This document shows positions 24,349 through 33,199 of a DNA stretch of 64,000 bases, in pieces (position 1 is the stretch's first letter; every line of letters starts with the position of its first letter). Made by a program: the position numbers and the translations under genes. This stretch comes from an uncultured Candidatus Saccharibacteria bacterium. Its GTDB lineage: Bacteria > Patescibacteriota > Saccharimonadia > Saccharimonadales > Saccharimonadaceae. The stretch lies in NCBI GenBank assembly GCA_948477625.1, contig CAOLNK010000001.1, positions 1-64,000 of the forward strand, given 5' to 3'. Under the pieces are notes generated by a model. It was not told the origin of the DNA and searched no databases. It saw nothing but the letters and a program-made list of their open reading frames with translations.

Positions 24349-25338
24349 ATGAAAACCATCAAACAAGTTTCCAAACTTAACGGTGCTAGCGTGCGCACGT
24401 TGCAATATTATGACAATATTCATTTGCTCACACCTAGTCAGCGGACTGCGTCCAGTTATCGTTTATATAGCGACGATGACATTGCTAAGTTGAAGCAAAT
24501 TCTCTTTTTGAAAGAACTGGGCTTCTCGCTCAAAGACATTCGCGAGTTGATAAACCATCCCGACTTTGATCAAAGTTTGGTCTTTCATAAGCAAAAAGAG
24601 CTCCTGCGTGCTAAACGCCGACAGGTCGGTCAAGTAATTCAGATTTTGGAACGTCTCGAAAACGGCGCCTCGCTTGACGACTGTGCGGCAGATATTAAAT
24701 CTATTGCCAAGGAACCAAAATTTATGAAAAAATCTATCAAATTGTCATTATTCGTTGTCCCAATAATTTTGTTCGCGGGAGCGGTTAGATTTTATCAAAT
24801 TTCGCAAACTTCTACGCCAGAGCCAGACATGCCAACAATTGCTGTTGCAGATATTATTAAGATTAATCCAGTTACTACGGATGGTGTTGTTAGGGCTTAT
24901 GCGCTTAATATTGTCAGTATTGTCGAGGAAGATTTACCGAAGAATTCTCCTACGCTAGATCAGATTGTCCTGCCAGAAGATTTACGTAATAATATTCGTC
25001 TTGAAGCTTTCTATCCCTACGCCCATTCAGCAGACGACGAAGTGAGAAGTTATAGCATCAAAACTTCCGATGACACGCGTTATATTTATATTGGTTTTTC
25101 ACCTGACCGCACACCGATTCGCGAAATGTATGCGCCAGAGGGTGAACCATCGATTATCGACGGCCATGAAGTAATGATTGGCCACTATACTGGACAGGTT
25201 TATCTTGAAGAAAGTTGGACATTGGAGCCAATCGAAAAATATTATATTGATTTCGTGGTAAACGGCATGAATTATACTGTTGAAACTCATGGGCTTGAGC
25301 AAGCCGAAGTTGTCACTCTCATCAAATCTTTGCTATAA
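24349..25338 (+). CDS. Membrane-tethered MerR-family regulator
   Basis: Residues 1-70 are a MerR winged helix (KTIKQVSKLNGASVRTLQYYD, SYRLYSDDDIAKLKQILFLKELGF), followed by the dimerisation coiled coil to about residue 110. A single hydrophobic segment (SLFVVPIILFAGAVRFY, about 131-147) follows, and then a 180-residue domain rich in aromatic and acidic residues. This layout places the DNA-binding part in the cytosol and the last domain outside, making a one-component transmembrane sensor. The C-terminal part (GMNYTVETHGLEQAEVVTLIKSLL) recalls DUF4367-type extracytoplasmic domains. Its stop overlaps the convergent exported-protein gene by 17 nt. The signal is unknown. Confidence 0.82.
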   Translation: MKTIKQVSKLNGASVRTLQYYDNIHLLTPSQRTASSYRLYSDDDIAKLKQILFLKELGFSLKDIRELINHPDFDQSLVFHKQKELLRAKRRQVGQVIQILERLENGASLDDCAADIKSIAKEPKFMKKSIKLSLFVVPIILFAGAVRFYQISQTSTPEPDMPTIAVADIIKINPVTTDGVVRAYALNIVSIVEEDLPKNSPTLDQIVLPEDLRNNIRLEAFYPYAHSADDEVRSYSIKTSDDTRYIYIGFSPDRTPIREMYAPEGEPSIIDGHEVMIGHYTGQVYLEESWTLEPIEKYYIDFVVNGMNYTVETHGLEQAEVVTLIKSLL

Positions 25339-26836
25339 CTTTTTGTCCTTCAATCATTAAGACGAATTTCGTTGTACCGGTTGCGCCTTTGGCGATGCCA
25401 GCAAAGTTATCGTATTGTTCAGCCAAGTGCACTAATTGTTCCACTTTATTGGCTGTTACCTTCACTTTACTATTCACGAAATTGTTCAGCGTTTGGATTC
25501 CTTCGTGATCAAACTGCACCATCCCGTTGTTTAGCTCATTGGCGCCTTGTGCTAGTTTATTCACTCCGCCCAGAATCGTGTCTAGCGCTCCGGATGCTGC
25601 CGAGATCATGGTCTTTTGTACAGTCTCTGCTACCTGCACGGCCACATTCTCCGCAGTCGCGGCTGCAGTTTGTTTGGCGGTAGTTTTGGCTAAAGTCATC
25701 GAGCTTTCCACCATGCTAGCTTCCACACCTTGCGTCAATTGTGTCTGTATAGTCTGCACATTTGCTTCAGGGCAAGTTGCTCCGCCAATTTGCGCACTGC
25801 ACATTTCTGCTGCTTGCAAGCGCAAAGCATTCATCAAAATTTCATTACTTTCGATCTGTGTCTTAATGTTTGCCGAAATCACCCCACGCTGTGCTTCGGC
25901 TTGTTTTTCAGCGACAGTGCTAGCGGCGGTCTTGATTTTATTTAATGTATTGCTATCAAGTTTAGTTTCTGCTTTTTGTAACTTTTGCTTAACCCGCAAA
26001 ACACCATTTTTCAGCTCATTGATGCCATTTTTGAGCGAATTCGTACCCTCCACCAGCTGCTTACTACTCACGGCCAACTTGTTACTGCTAGCATACAAAT
26101 CATCTAGTTCGGTGAAAGTTTTCAGATCAGCACTATCGAGCAACTTCGGCGTCACAATTGAATAGATATCACCTAATTCAAACTTTTCCGTCTCATAGCT
26201 AATCGTAATCGTGTCGGCGTCTTTGAGTTCGGCAATGCCAAGGCTTTCATATAGCCCTGGTGCTGCCACTGCAGCAATTGCTGTCGTGCGACCATTATTT
26301 ACGGCGCGTCCATTCGTCACCTTTACGTTAGAAACCTTAGTTTCATCTAAAGTCGTCGCTACAGCTACCACGAATGGCGTATACATATTGCCCACCTTGG
26401 AAAGATTAGTATATTGCAAGCGAATTTCAATTTGTCCACTCTTGCCCAAAATCTCACTGAGCGGTCTTTCCTCGCCATTCAAATAGTACGTAGCCTGGAG
26501 CTGTACTGGCAACTCTTTCTCGGTTGTTCCACGATAATAGATATCTTTGCCATCAGCATTCCATTTTATTGTCTGATCGTTTTGTGAAAAAGTTTCAAAC
26601 CCATTTAGATTTTCCAGCTCACTTAAAATACTTTCATCAAACAACTCATTTTCTTTCAAGTCATTGATCAAATGTTTGGTAACAGAAACATATTTTGCAC
26701 TACCATCGTTTTGCAATTTAGCATATACCGTTTCGTCTTGAGTCAGCGCCATTGCAGATAAGCTAGACAAACTAGGCACAATTGCTATTGCACTTGCTAC
26801 TGCCACGTAAGTTAAATTCTTAGTAATCTTTTTCAT
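25322..26836 (-). CDS. Exported YhgE/Pip-like accessory protein of an MMPL exporter
   Basis: A 504-residue protein with a signal peptide (MKKITKNLTYVAVASAIAIV...ALSAMA region, residues 1-31) and no later strong membrane helix. The middle to C-terminal half contains heptad-like L-x-x-G/N repeats (EGTNSLKNGINELKNGVLR, QGANELNNGMVQF) seen in YhgE/Pip and MMPL-associated proteins, and long Ala/Gln-rich helices. It starts within the last codon of the MMPL gene (ATGA overlap), so the two are translationally coupled. It likely forms an extracytoplasmic coiled-coil partner of the exporter. Substrate unknown. Confidence 0.7.
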   Translation of the reverse strand: MKKITKNLTYVAVASAIAIVPSLSSLSAMALTQDETVYAKLQNDGSAKYVSVTKHLINDLKENELFDESILSELENLNGFETFSQNDQTIKWNADGKDIYYRGTTEKELPVQLQATYYLNGEERPLSEILGKSGQIEIRLQYTNLSKVGNMYTPFVVAVATTLDETKVSNVKVTNGRAVNNGRTTAIAAVAAPGLYESLGIAELKDADTITISYETEKFELGDIYSIVTPKLLDSADLKTFTELDDLYASSNKLAVSSKQLVEGTNSLKNGINELKNGVLRVKQKLQKAETKLDSNTLNKIKTAASTVAEKQAEAQRGVISANIKTQIESNEILMNALRLQAAEMCSAQIGGATCPEANVQTIQTQLTQGVEASMVESSMTLAKTTAKQTAAATAENVAVQVAETVQKTMISAASGALDTILGGVNKLAQGANELNNGMVQFDHEGIQTLNNFVNSKVKVTANKVEQLVHLAEQYDNFAGIAKGATGTTKFVLMIEGQKVIAKI

Positions 26837-28902
26837 AATTGTCCTTTCCTAAATCCTAAAGTTGTGCGCCGAATCACCGAATCAAAGGTTAGCAACAGTG
26901 TCGGCACCACTGCCACCACCACTACCATACTAATCACTGCGCCGCGTGCAATCAGCGTACATAGCGAGCCAATCATATCAATTTGCGAAATCACACCCAC
27001 ACCAATCGTCGCTCCAAAGAAGCACATCGCGCTCACAAAGATTGATTGAATTGAGCTTCCGAGTGCGGATTGCACGGCTTGTTTCTTGTTAGTACCATTC
27101 TGACGCTCGGATAAATATTTAGTAGTGAGCAAAATCGCATAATCAATCGTTGCGCCCAGCTGAATTGTCCCAATCACAATCGACGCCACAAAGGGAATTT
27201 CTGTTCCGGTCACGAACGCGCAACCTAGGTTTAAGAAAATCGCAAACTCAATCGCCGCCATTAGCAACACCGGCAAAGAAATTGACTTCAGCACCAGCGC
27301 CATAATCACAAATATCACCGCAATCGAAACTACGTTCACATTAGTAAAGTCGCGGTCGGCAATCTCCACCAAATCGCGCATAAGTGGACCTTCGCCGGCC
27401 ACGATTGCGCCACCATCATAACTATCTACAATCTTATTTATCGTGGCAATTTGCGCATTTAGCTCGTCGCTCGCAATACTATAGCTCGATAGCACTAGCA
27501 TCATCGTATAATCGTCAGTCTCAAAGAACGATCGTAACTTCTCACTCAACAAATCTTGTGATAGGCCATAGTTCGCCAGCATCGTTGGGCTGAGTACAGA
27601 ATCGACTCCATCCACGCCTGCGATTTCAGCGGCCATTGCATTTAGCTTGGCCGTGCTAGTTTCACTACGCGCCAGCACTACCATCTGCGATTCCATATCA
27701 AAGTCTTCGCGTAGCTCCGTCATCGCTTTAGTATAACCATAATCGGCTGGAATCGACGAGTCCAGCTTGTAATAAACTTCTGTCTTGGTATTTAAAATAT
27801 ACGCCGGCACCAAAGCTACTGCAAACACTACTAAAATCACCTTGTTGTACCTAATAATCCAATCTTTGACGCCCGTGAATTGTGGCAAAAGTTCTTTATG
27901 CTTGGTTTTTTCTACCCATTTATCGCAAACAAGCAATAGGGCGGGGAAAGTCGTAATTGCGCAGACCACACCTAATACTACACCCTTTGCCATCACGATA
28001 CCAATGTCGGTACCTAGCGTCAGGCTCATCGTACAGAGTGCCAGGAATCCTGCAAAAGTTGTCAGTGCGCTCCCTACTACGCTTGAAGCTGTCGCCTGAA
28101 TTGCATTCGCCATGGCTTTCAGGCGATCTTTTTCAGTTTTCTTTGCGGCTTCATATTTGTGGTACAAGAAAATCGAAAAGTCCATCGTCACGCCAAGCTG
28201 CAACACGGCGCTAATGGCTTTAGTAATATAGGAAATCTCTCCAAGGAAGACGTTGGTTCCCATATTGAACAGTAAAGCTACGCCGATACTGCCAATCAGC
28301 AAAAACGGTACGACATAGGAATCCAAACAGAGAAGTAGCACTAAAAGTGACAGCCCTACCGCGATACTCACATAGAGCACAGTTTCACTATTAAATAGCA
28401 TCTTGGTGTCCAGCACCATGGCGCTCATCCCGCCAATCAAGCAACTTTCTCCAGCTAGGTTTCGGATTTCTTCGACGGCATCCAGAGTTTTTTCGTCGCT
28501 CGTACCATCACGGAAGGTAATCAGCATTAGTTGTGTATCACCATGTGTCATTTTTCCGCGCACCGTTGAAGGCAAGAAGTCTAGCGGGATTGCTGTGCCC
28601 GTCAGGTCTGCCATACTTAGCACTTGATTGACCCCATCCACCTGCTCAATTTTTTCCTCCAATTGCAAGAGTTCTTTTTGCGGCATTTTTTCTACCACTG
28701 CTACTGAGAATGCTCCCATGCCAAAATCGTCTGCCAAAACTTCTTGCCCCTTGAGAGTTTCGATGTCAGATGGCAGATAAACGAGCAAATCATAGTTGAT
28801 TTTGGTAGTAATATAACCAAATAGCGCCGGAATCAGTAGTAATCCTGAAAAAATTACGATTGCCCAGCGATGTTTACAAATAAATTCGCTGATTTTCTTC
28901 AT
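26833..28902 (-). CDS. MMPL/RND-family exporter
   Basis: A 689-residue polytopic protein with the MMPL layout of two halves, each having one helix, a large outside domain and about five helices. The first half holds TMDFSIFLYHKYEA and the second GATIDYAILLTTKYLSERQ; these are the conserved helix-4 acidic motifs that carry the proton relay in RND/MMPL proteins. Such proteins export lipids, siderophores or drugs; here possibly hydrophobic compounds. Expressed with the downstream exported protein and divergent from a TetR gene, whose operators flank its promoter. A ribosome site (AAGGAG) precedes the ATG. Confidence 0.88.
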   Translation of the reverse strand: MKKISEFICKHRWAIVIFSGLLLIPALFGYITTKINYDLLVYLPSDIETLKGQEVLADDFGMGAFSVAVVEKMPQKELLQLEEKIEQVDGVNQVLSMADLTGTAIPLDFLPSTVRGKMTHGDTQLMLITFRDGTSDEKTLDAVEEIRNLAGESCLIGGMSAMVLDTKMLFNSETVLYVSIAVGLSLLVLLLCLDSYVVPFLLIGSIGVALLFNMGTNVFLGEISYITKAISAVLQLGVTMDFSIFLYHKYEAAKKTEKDRLKAMANAIQATASSVVGSALTTFAGFLALCTMSLTLGTDIGIVMAKGVVLGVVCAITTFPALLLVCDKWVEKTKHKELLPQFTGVKDWIIRYNKVILVVFAVALVPAYILNTKTEVYYKLDSSIPADYGYTKAMTELREDFDMESQMVVLARSETSTAKLNAMAAEIAGVDGVDSVLSPTMLANYGLSQDLLSEKLRSFFETDDYTMMLVLSSYSIASDELNAQIATINKIVDSYDGGAIVAGEGPLMRDLVEIADRDFTNVNVVSIAVIFVIMALVLKSISLPVLLMAAIEFAIFLNLGCAFVTGTEIPFVASIVIGTIQLGATIDYAILLTTKYLSERQNGTNKKQAVQSALGSSIQSIFVSAMCFFGATIGVGVISQIDMIGSLCTLIARGAVISMVVVVAVVPTLLLTFDSVIRRTTLGFRKGQL

Positions 28903-28929
28903 TTCGCTCCTTCTTATTTATATAAATAA

Positions 28930-28942
28930 TGACCAATAGTCA
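28930..28942. promoter_or_regulatory. TetR operator O1
   Basis: TGACCAATAGTCA, an imperfect palindrome, just downstream of the predicted MMPL transcription start. Identical to O2 at 28995-29007, with a further shared CTTTTT. Confidence 0.7.
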
Positions 28943-28956
28943 CTTTTTATTTCACC

Positions 28957-28985
28957 ATTCTATCTCAATAAAACAACGTTGTCAA
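28957..28985 (-). promoter_or_regulatory. Promoter of the MMPL operon
   Basis: Minus strand TTGACA (28985-28980), 17-nt spacer, TAGAAT (28962-28957): close to consensus. It lies between the two identical TetR operators, so bound repressor would bracket it. Confidence 0.65.
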
Positions 28986-28994
28986 TAACAAAAA

Positions 28995-29007
28995 TGACCA
29001 ATAGTCA
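28995..29007. promoter_or_regulatory. TetR operator O2
   Basis: Second exact copy of TGACCAATAGTCA, 65 bp from O1. It lies upstream of both the MMPL promoter and the tetR -10 box (29052-29057). Confidence 0.7.
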
Positions 29008-29051
29008 CTTTTTTGTCACAAAACATGCTTTATTTTTGCAAAAATATGTAA

Positions 29052-29057
29052 TATAAT
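29052..29057 (+). promoter_or_regulatory. -10 box of the TetR gene (leaderless)
   Basis: TATAAT ends 6 nt before ATG 29064. Confidence 0.55.
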
Positions 29058-29063
29058 GGCATT

Positions 29064-29681
29064 ATGGATAGCGAAAATCAAGTGAGCAAGCGCCAAAGCA
29101 AACAAATCGATACTTATGACCGCCTTTTGGAGGCGGCCTATCAACTATTTTTGCAACGTGGCTATGACGCGGTGTCAATCCAAGATATTACCGACCAAGC
29201 CTTTATTGCAAAGGGTACCTTTTATAATTATTTTCGCGACAAAGACGACTTGAAAGAGCAGCTTATCACACGCAAGTCTAATGAGCTTTTTCAAATGGCA
29301 ATCGCCGCCTTGCGTCAAACTGGAATTGTTGATTTCGAAAGTCAGATTATTTTTATCGTTGATTATATTACAGATATTTTGTCACAAAATCAAGATGCAC
29401 TTAAGCTTATTGCTAAGAACTTATCGTTTGGCCTGTTTAATCACAAAGTCAGTGAGATTTTTACTAATGACAGTATGGATATTCTACATAGCCTGGTCCG
29501 CGCCGCCGAACATAGTGGCATACAGCTCAAAAATCCTAAAGTTCTGCTATTTATGATTGTGGAGCTTGCTAGTTCCACTTGTTTTTCTTGTATTCTAGAG
29601 GGTAAGCCATTAGAATTCGCCGTTTATAAACCATATTTATTCGACGCCATTCGCCAGATTATTCGCTCGCAAAGTTTGTAA
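29064..29681 (+). CDS. TetR/AcrR-family transcriptional regulator
   Basis: A 205-residue regulator. Residues 15-62 form the TetR helix-turn-helix (YDRLLEAAYQLFLQRGYDAVSIQDITDQA, then GTFYNYFRDKDDLKEQLI). The C-terminal part is all-helical and variable, where the inducer should bind. It is divergent from the MMPL exporter operon, and two identical palindromes fill the gap between them. It therefore most likely represses the exporter and itself until a substrate is sensed. Its last 23 nt overlap the convergent restriction gene. Confidence 0.92.
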   Translation: MDSENQVSKRQSKQIDTYDRLLEAAYQLFLQRGYDAVSIQDITDQAFIAKGTFYNYFRDKDDLKEQLITRKSNELFQMAIAALRQTGIVDFESQIIFIVDYITDILSQNQDALKLIAKNLSFGLFNHKVSEIFTNDSMDILHSLVRAAEHSGIQLKNPKVLLFMIVELASSTCFSCILEGKPLEFAVYKPYLFDAIRQIIRSQSL

Positions 29682-31116
29682 TTCCAGTTTCATCCAAGGT
29701 CTGTTGGATTTCTTGGATATATTTTACATCATGTGCTGAATGGTAATATAATTGCTCCAAAATCCGCAAATCGTTTTCTAAATCATTATCAAACTTGCGC
29801 CGATATTTGTCGTGACTGTCGTTGATAATGAAAGGGAAATAGCGTGCTCCGCGGCCAATCAATTGTGCTTCAGAAATTGTGGTTTTGCCTGGAATATAAA
29901 CACCATTCTTGGTCTTGCCATCGCGCGTTTCGTATAGGCGCACAATGTCAAACAAGTTCAATACATCCCAGCCTTCTTTCAACATGTTCACGGCGAAAAT
30001 TGCGCGATAGTTATTGTCGGGCGCTTCCAAAGTGTTCACTGCGCGTTGGATTTGACGGGGAATTTGCTGGCCACCATCCATGCGCAACAAATTTTCTGGA
30101 CAAAAATCTTGTTGTAATTCTTGGCAGAGTTGCTCAAAACTTATGTTGTTGTTTGCAAAAAATGTAAAAGCCTTCCGCAAAATTCCGGTTGATTTTGCTG
30201 ATATTTCGCCGAGCTTTTCTGGCGTCAAATGTAAAAGTAACAACTCAAAATCCGCCAAGTTGGCTTTGTTCTCATAAACCGTACGGCTTTTGAACATCAC
30301 CACCGGCTTCAGCGAAATATCATTTTTCTGTGCCACACATTTACGATATTGGCTTAGAATAATCGCCTGCAACTCACGTTCTGGCAAATTGTCGCTCGCG
30401 GTATATAATAATACTTCCTTGCTAAATCCGTCTTGGCGAAACTTGCGCAAAACGTATTGGAATAGTGTGCGCTCGCGATATTTATCGCGGATGGCCTCAT
30501 CTTCAAAATCCATCGTAGCTGTGAATTCCAGTAGTATCGTCTTAGGATTTTGTCGTTGGATTTTTTCCACCGTGTACTCCCAATTCCCAAACGCCGCCTG
30601 GCGATAAAGATTGTTTTTGGCGTTGTTATGGTGCGCCTCATCACCAATCAAAACAAGATTATATTGTGCCAGCTCCGCATGAGAAATCCGATTTTCGTGC
30701 GGGCAATTTAAATCTTTGTGCAGGCGCTGTGTAGTAGTAAAAAGGATGTTGATTGCGTTCGAGTCACTTTCGTAAAAACTCCGGATTTCCCGCACGCGTA
30801 CAAATTTACCGTCGATTTTGATGCTTGGCGTAAAAAGATATTTGGGCGAGTTAATGTGTATAAAATTATCACGTGTCTTTTCTAGGATATTAGCCGAGTT
30901 CACAAAAAAGAGAAAATTACGCCAGCCACGCCGATACAAATCCAGCATCAAGGCCGCCATAATATAAGTTTTGCCCGAACCGGTTGCCATGTTAAATAAA
31001 AGTTGTATCGGCTCATTATGCACATTGTCTATATATTCTAGCCAGCGCGTCAGCGTAGCAATTTGATATGTACGTGGCGCATGACGTAAGTTGCTTATAA
31101 TCTCATTCGGTAGCAT
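29659..31116 (-). CDS. Type III restriction enzyme Res-like helicase, truncated
   Basis: The N-terminal helicase part of a type III Res subunit. Visible are the motif I region LLFNMATGSGKTY, the DEAH-like box GDEAHH, motif III EFTATMDF, and the motif VI region SEAQLIGRGARYFPF. Full Res subunits are about 850-1000 residues and carry a PD-(D/E)xK nuclease at the end. This one stops at 485, about 60 residues after motif VI, against the 3' end of the TetR gene. It should be able to bind ATP but not cut. It overlaps the mod gene by 14 nt. Either a relic of restriction or a helicase re-used with the methylase. Confidence 0.8.
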   Translation of the reverse strand: MLPNEIISNLRHAPRTYQIATLTRWLEYIDNVHNEPIQLLFNMATGSGKTYIMAALMLDLYRRGWRNFLFFVNSANILEKTRDNFIHINSPKYLFTPSIKIDGKFVRVREIRSFYESDSNAINILFTTTQRLHKDLNCPHENRISHAELAQYNLVLIGDEAHHNNAKNNLYRQAAFGNWEYTVEKIQRQNPKTILLEFTATMDFEDEAIRDKYRERTLFQYVLRKFRQDGFSKEVLLYTASDNLPERELQAIILSQYRKCVAQKNDISLKPVVMFKSRTVYENKANLADFELLLLHLTPEKLGEISAKSTGILRKAFTFFANNNISFEQLCQELQQDFCPENLLRMDGGQQIPRQIQRAVNTLEAPDNNYRAIFAVNMLKEGWDVLNLFDIVRLYETRDGKTKNGVYIPGKTTISEAQLIGRGARYFPFIINDSHDKYRRKFDNDLENDLRILEQLYYHSAHDVKYIQEIQQTLDETGITNFASE

Positions 31117-32329
31117 AGAAAATAGTATTTAGTTTTTTGTCTGTGTCAGAAACATCGTGTTTATCAATTTCGGAATAATTTATGTAGAGCGATTTTTCAT
31201 CCGCGGGATTATTTTGTGTGCCGTGCTCCAACATGCATGAGATAAAATTTGCTTCGCCCTCCAGGCGCTGTAGCATAATTCTGTGCGCGCCGTTTAGCTG
31301 CTCTACGGCGATAAACTGCCGGCCAAGTTGCGCCGCCATGTAGGGTGTAGTGCCGCTGCCAGCAAAGAAATCCAATATAATGTCGCCCGGATTTGATGCC
31401 ATTTTGATGATGCGCTCCATGAGTTTGACTGGCTTTTCGGTGGTGTAGCCAGTGCGTTTTTTACCGTCAATCGGTACCCGCGCGGCTACGGCGATGTCGC
31501 TCCACCAATCGTCCGGCACGCGGCCTTTCTTGCGCATCCTCGCTACGTCCTCGTCCGTCCAGCCATCACCAGCGTTGAGACTTTTGCGCATCGATTGATA
31601 GGTACTGGTATATGGCACACGCACCGCATCTTTGTTGAAATTGAAGTTGTCCGGGTCTTTGGCGTACCAGAGAATCGTATCATGTTTGCGATTGAGCTGT
31701 TGCATTCCCGGACTGCCCGGGCCAGTGTAGCACCAAATGATTTCGTTAATAAAATTTTCGCGCCCAAAGATTTCATCGCACAAGACTTTGAGATAGTGCA
31801 CTTCGTGCCAATCGGCATGGACAAAAATTGAGCCATCGTCAGTGAGAAAATCCTGCGCCACTTCCAGGCGATTTTTCATGAAAGTTAGCCAGGTGGAGTG
31901 GGTAAAATTATCGTTATAGCAAAAGCTATCGTCGCCAGTGTTGAATGGCACGTCAATATAAATCAGTTTCACCTTGCCCGCATAGCGCGGTCGTAGGGAA
32001 TGAAGCGCGATGAGGTTGTTGCCTTTGATGATGAGATTATCTTTTTTGCCGATAGTTACCGGAACCGCTACCTCGTTTTTATCACCAAGCGGATGATACT
32101 GCCAGTTGGTGAAAACTTTTGGCTCCAGTAAATCTCCAATTTCTTTCGCCGCGATTGTCTGGTGGTAAAAAACCTCCTCACCCTTGACCGATTCTTTGGT
32201 CTGTTTACCTTCTAACACACAATCTTTGTATGGCCAGTTCAGCACGACGTCGTGATTTGCCAGCAAAAAACTCTTATCATCGGCCCCCAGGCCGATCTTA
32301 TTCAGGTAGTCGGTGTGAGATTTAGGCAT
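31103..32329 (-). CDS. Type III DNA methyltransferase Mod-like
   Basis: A beta-class N6-adenine methyltransferase of 408 residues. The catalytic motif region reads LIYIDVPFNTGDDSF where the family normally has DPPY: the first Pro is Val and Tyr is Phe. Motif I near the C-terminus is intact (DIILDFFAGSGTTPYMAAQLG). The central part (about residues 175-265) is the presumed target-recognition region. It lies directly before and overlaps the Res gene, the usual mod-res order. Activity is doubtful because of the changed motif and the truncated partner. A minus-strand TATAAT lies at 32339-32344, 9 nt before the ATG. Confidence 0.85.
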   Translation of the reverse strand: MPKSHTDYLNKIGLGADDKSFLLANHDVVLNWPYKDCVLEGKQTKESVKGEEVFYHQTIAAKEIGDLLEPKVFTNWQYHPLGDKNEVAVPVTIGKKDNLIIKGNNLIALHSLRPRYAGKVKLIYIDVPFNTGDDSFCYNDNFTHSTWLTFMKNRLEVAQDFLTDDGSIFVHADWHEVHYLKVLCDEIFGRENFINEIIWCYTGPGSPGMQQLNRKHDTILWYAKDPDNFNFNKDAVRVPYTSTYQSMRKSLNAGDGWTDEDVARMRKKGRVPDDWWSDIAVAARVPIDGKKRTGYTTEKPVKLMERIIKMASNPGDIILDFFAGSGTTPYMAAQLGRQFIAVEQLNGAHRIMLQRLEGEANFISCMLEHGTQNNPADEKSLYINYSEIDKHDVSDTDKKLNTIFYATE

Positions 32330-32401
32330 ATATAGTATATTATATATGATTTAAGGAGTTTATGCTTTGGAATACGCGGGTACAATGATAGAATTTTTAA
32401 T

Positions 32402-33154
32402 ATGGAAAACTTGATTGAGTATCTACGGCGGCGTGCAACTTCCACATTTATGGTGGCATATAGTATCTTTTGGGCTATGTGGCACTGGGAGGGGATTTAT
32501 ACCACATTGTTTACTAGTCAAGAATACATCATGTCGCAGTATGGTATGTTGAAGAATGAATATGTCGCCCGATTTTTCTTTGGCTTTAGTAATATCCAAG
32601 GAATTTTTTGGCCCAGTCTTGCGTGGAGGATATTAGGATTCATAATCCCCGCTTTGTTGGCGTACCTATATGTTTGGTGGCTTCCGAAGTTTGTTACGAA
32701 TCCAGCTTATAAACGCGAGGCAAATTATAAAATTGATCGGCGAATTATCAAAAACGAAGCGGAGCTTCGCCTAAGTAATTCCGAAAGAAAGAAAACTGAG
32801 GCTAAGACAAAGGAAACCACAGCTAAAATAGAATCCGTAAAGAAGGAAGAAGAGATGAAAATGCTCAGCCCTGAAGAAGAGTGGGCGGTAGATTTCGATA
32901 GAGCAACCTTATCTAACCGTACAAGTTTTACAGTGGATGCTTTGTCTGCATTGAAAGAAACAATATATGACTATGGTGGCTGGATTATCTCCGAAGAGAC
33001 GAGACATATAGATGGTGATGAACTTATGTTCTGCGACACCAACGGTCTTATTAAATTTTATGAAAAGAACACTCTACGAATCGAGATTACGGAAAAGGGT
33101 AGATACTTTTTGAGGCAGATTATGGATGTGTTTGTAAGTGGTGAGGAATCATAA
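32402..33154 (+). CDS. Membrane protein with coiled coil and winged-helix-like tail, unknown function
   Basis: I do not recognise this 250-residue protein. It has two hydrophobic segments (about residues 15-35 and 66-92), with a soluble loop between them. A strongly charged helical stretch of Lys/Glu (about 105-155, NSERKKTEAKTKETTAKIE) follows, probably a coiled coil. A compact C-terminal domain (FTVDALSALKETIYDYGG ... LRIEITEKGRYFLRQIM) has the look of a winged helix. It lies between the type III pair and hsdR, in the same direction as the type I genes but with its own probable -10 (TAGAAT, 32389-32394). It may be an accessory defence protein. Confidence 0.65.
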   Translation: MENLIEYLRRRATSTFMVAYSIFWAMWHWEGIYTTLFTSQEYIMSQYGMLKNEYVARFFFGFSNIQGIFWPSLAWRILGFIIPALLAYLYVWWLPKFVTNPAYKREANYKIDRRIIKNEAELRLSNSERKKTEAKTKETTAKIESVKKEEEMKMLSPEEEWAVDFDRATLSNRTSFTVDALSALKETIYDYGGWIISEETRHIDGDELMFCDTNGLIKFYEKNTLRIEITEKGRYFLRQIMDVFVSGEES

Positions 33155-33199
33155 AAGATATGCTATAATAATCATCAGTAGTTATATTAAAGCAATAAG

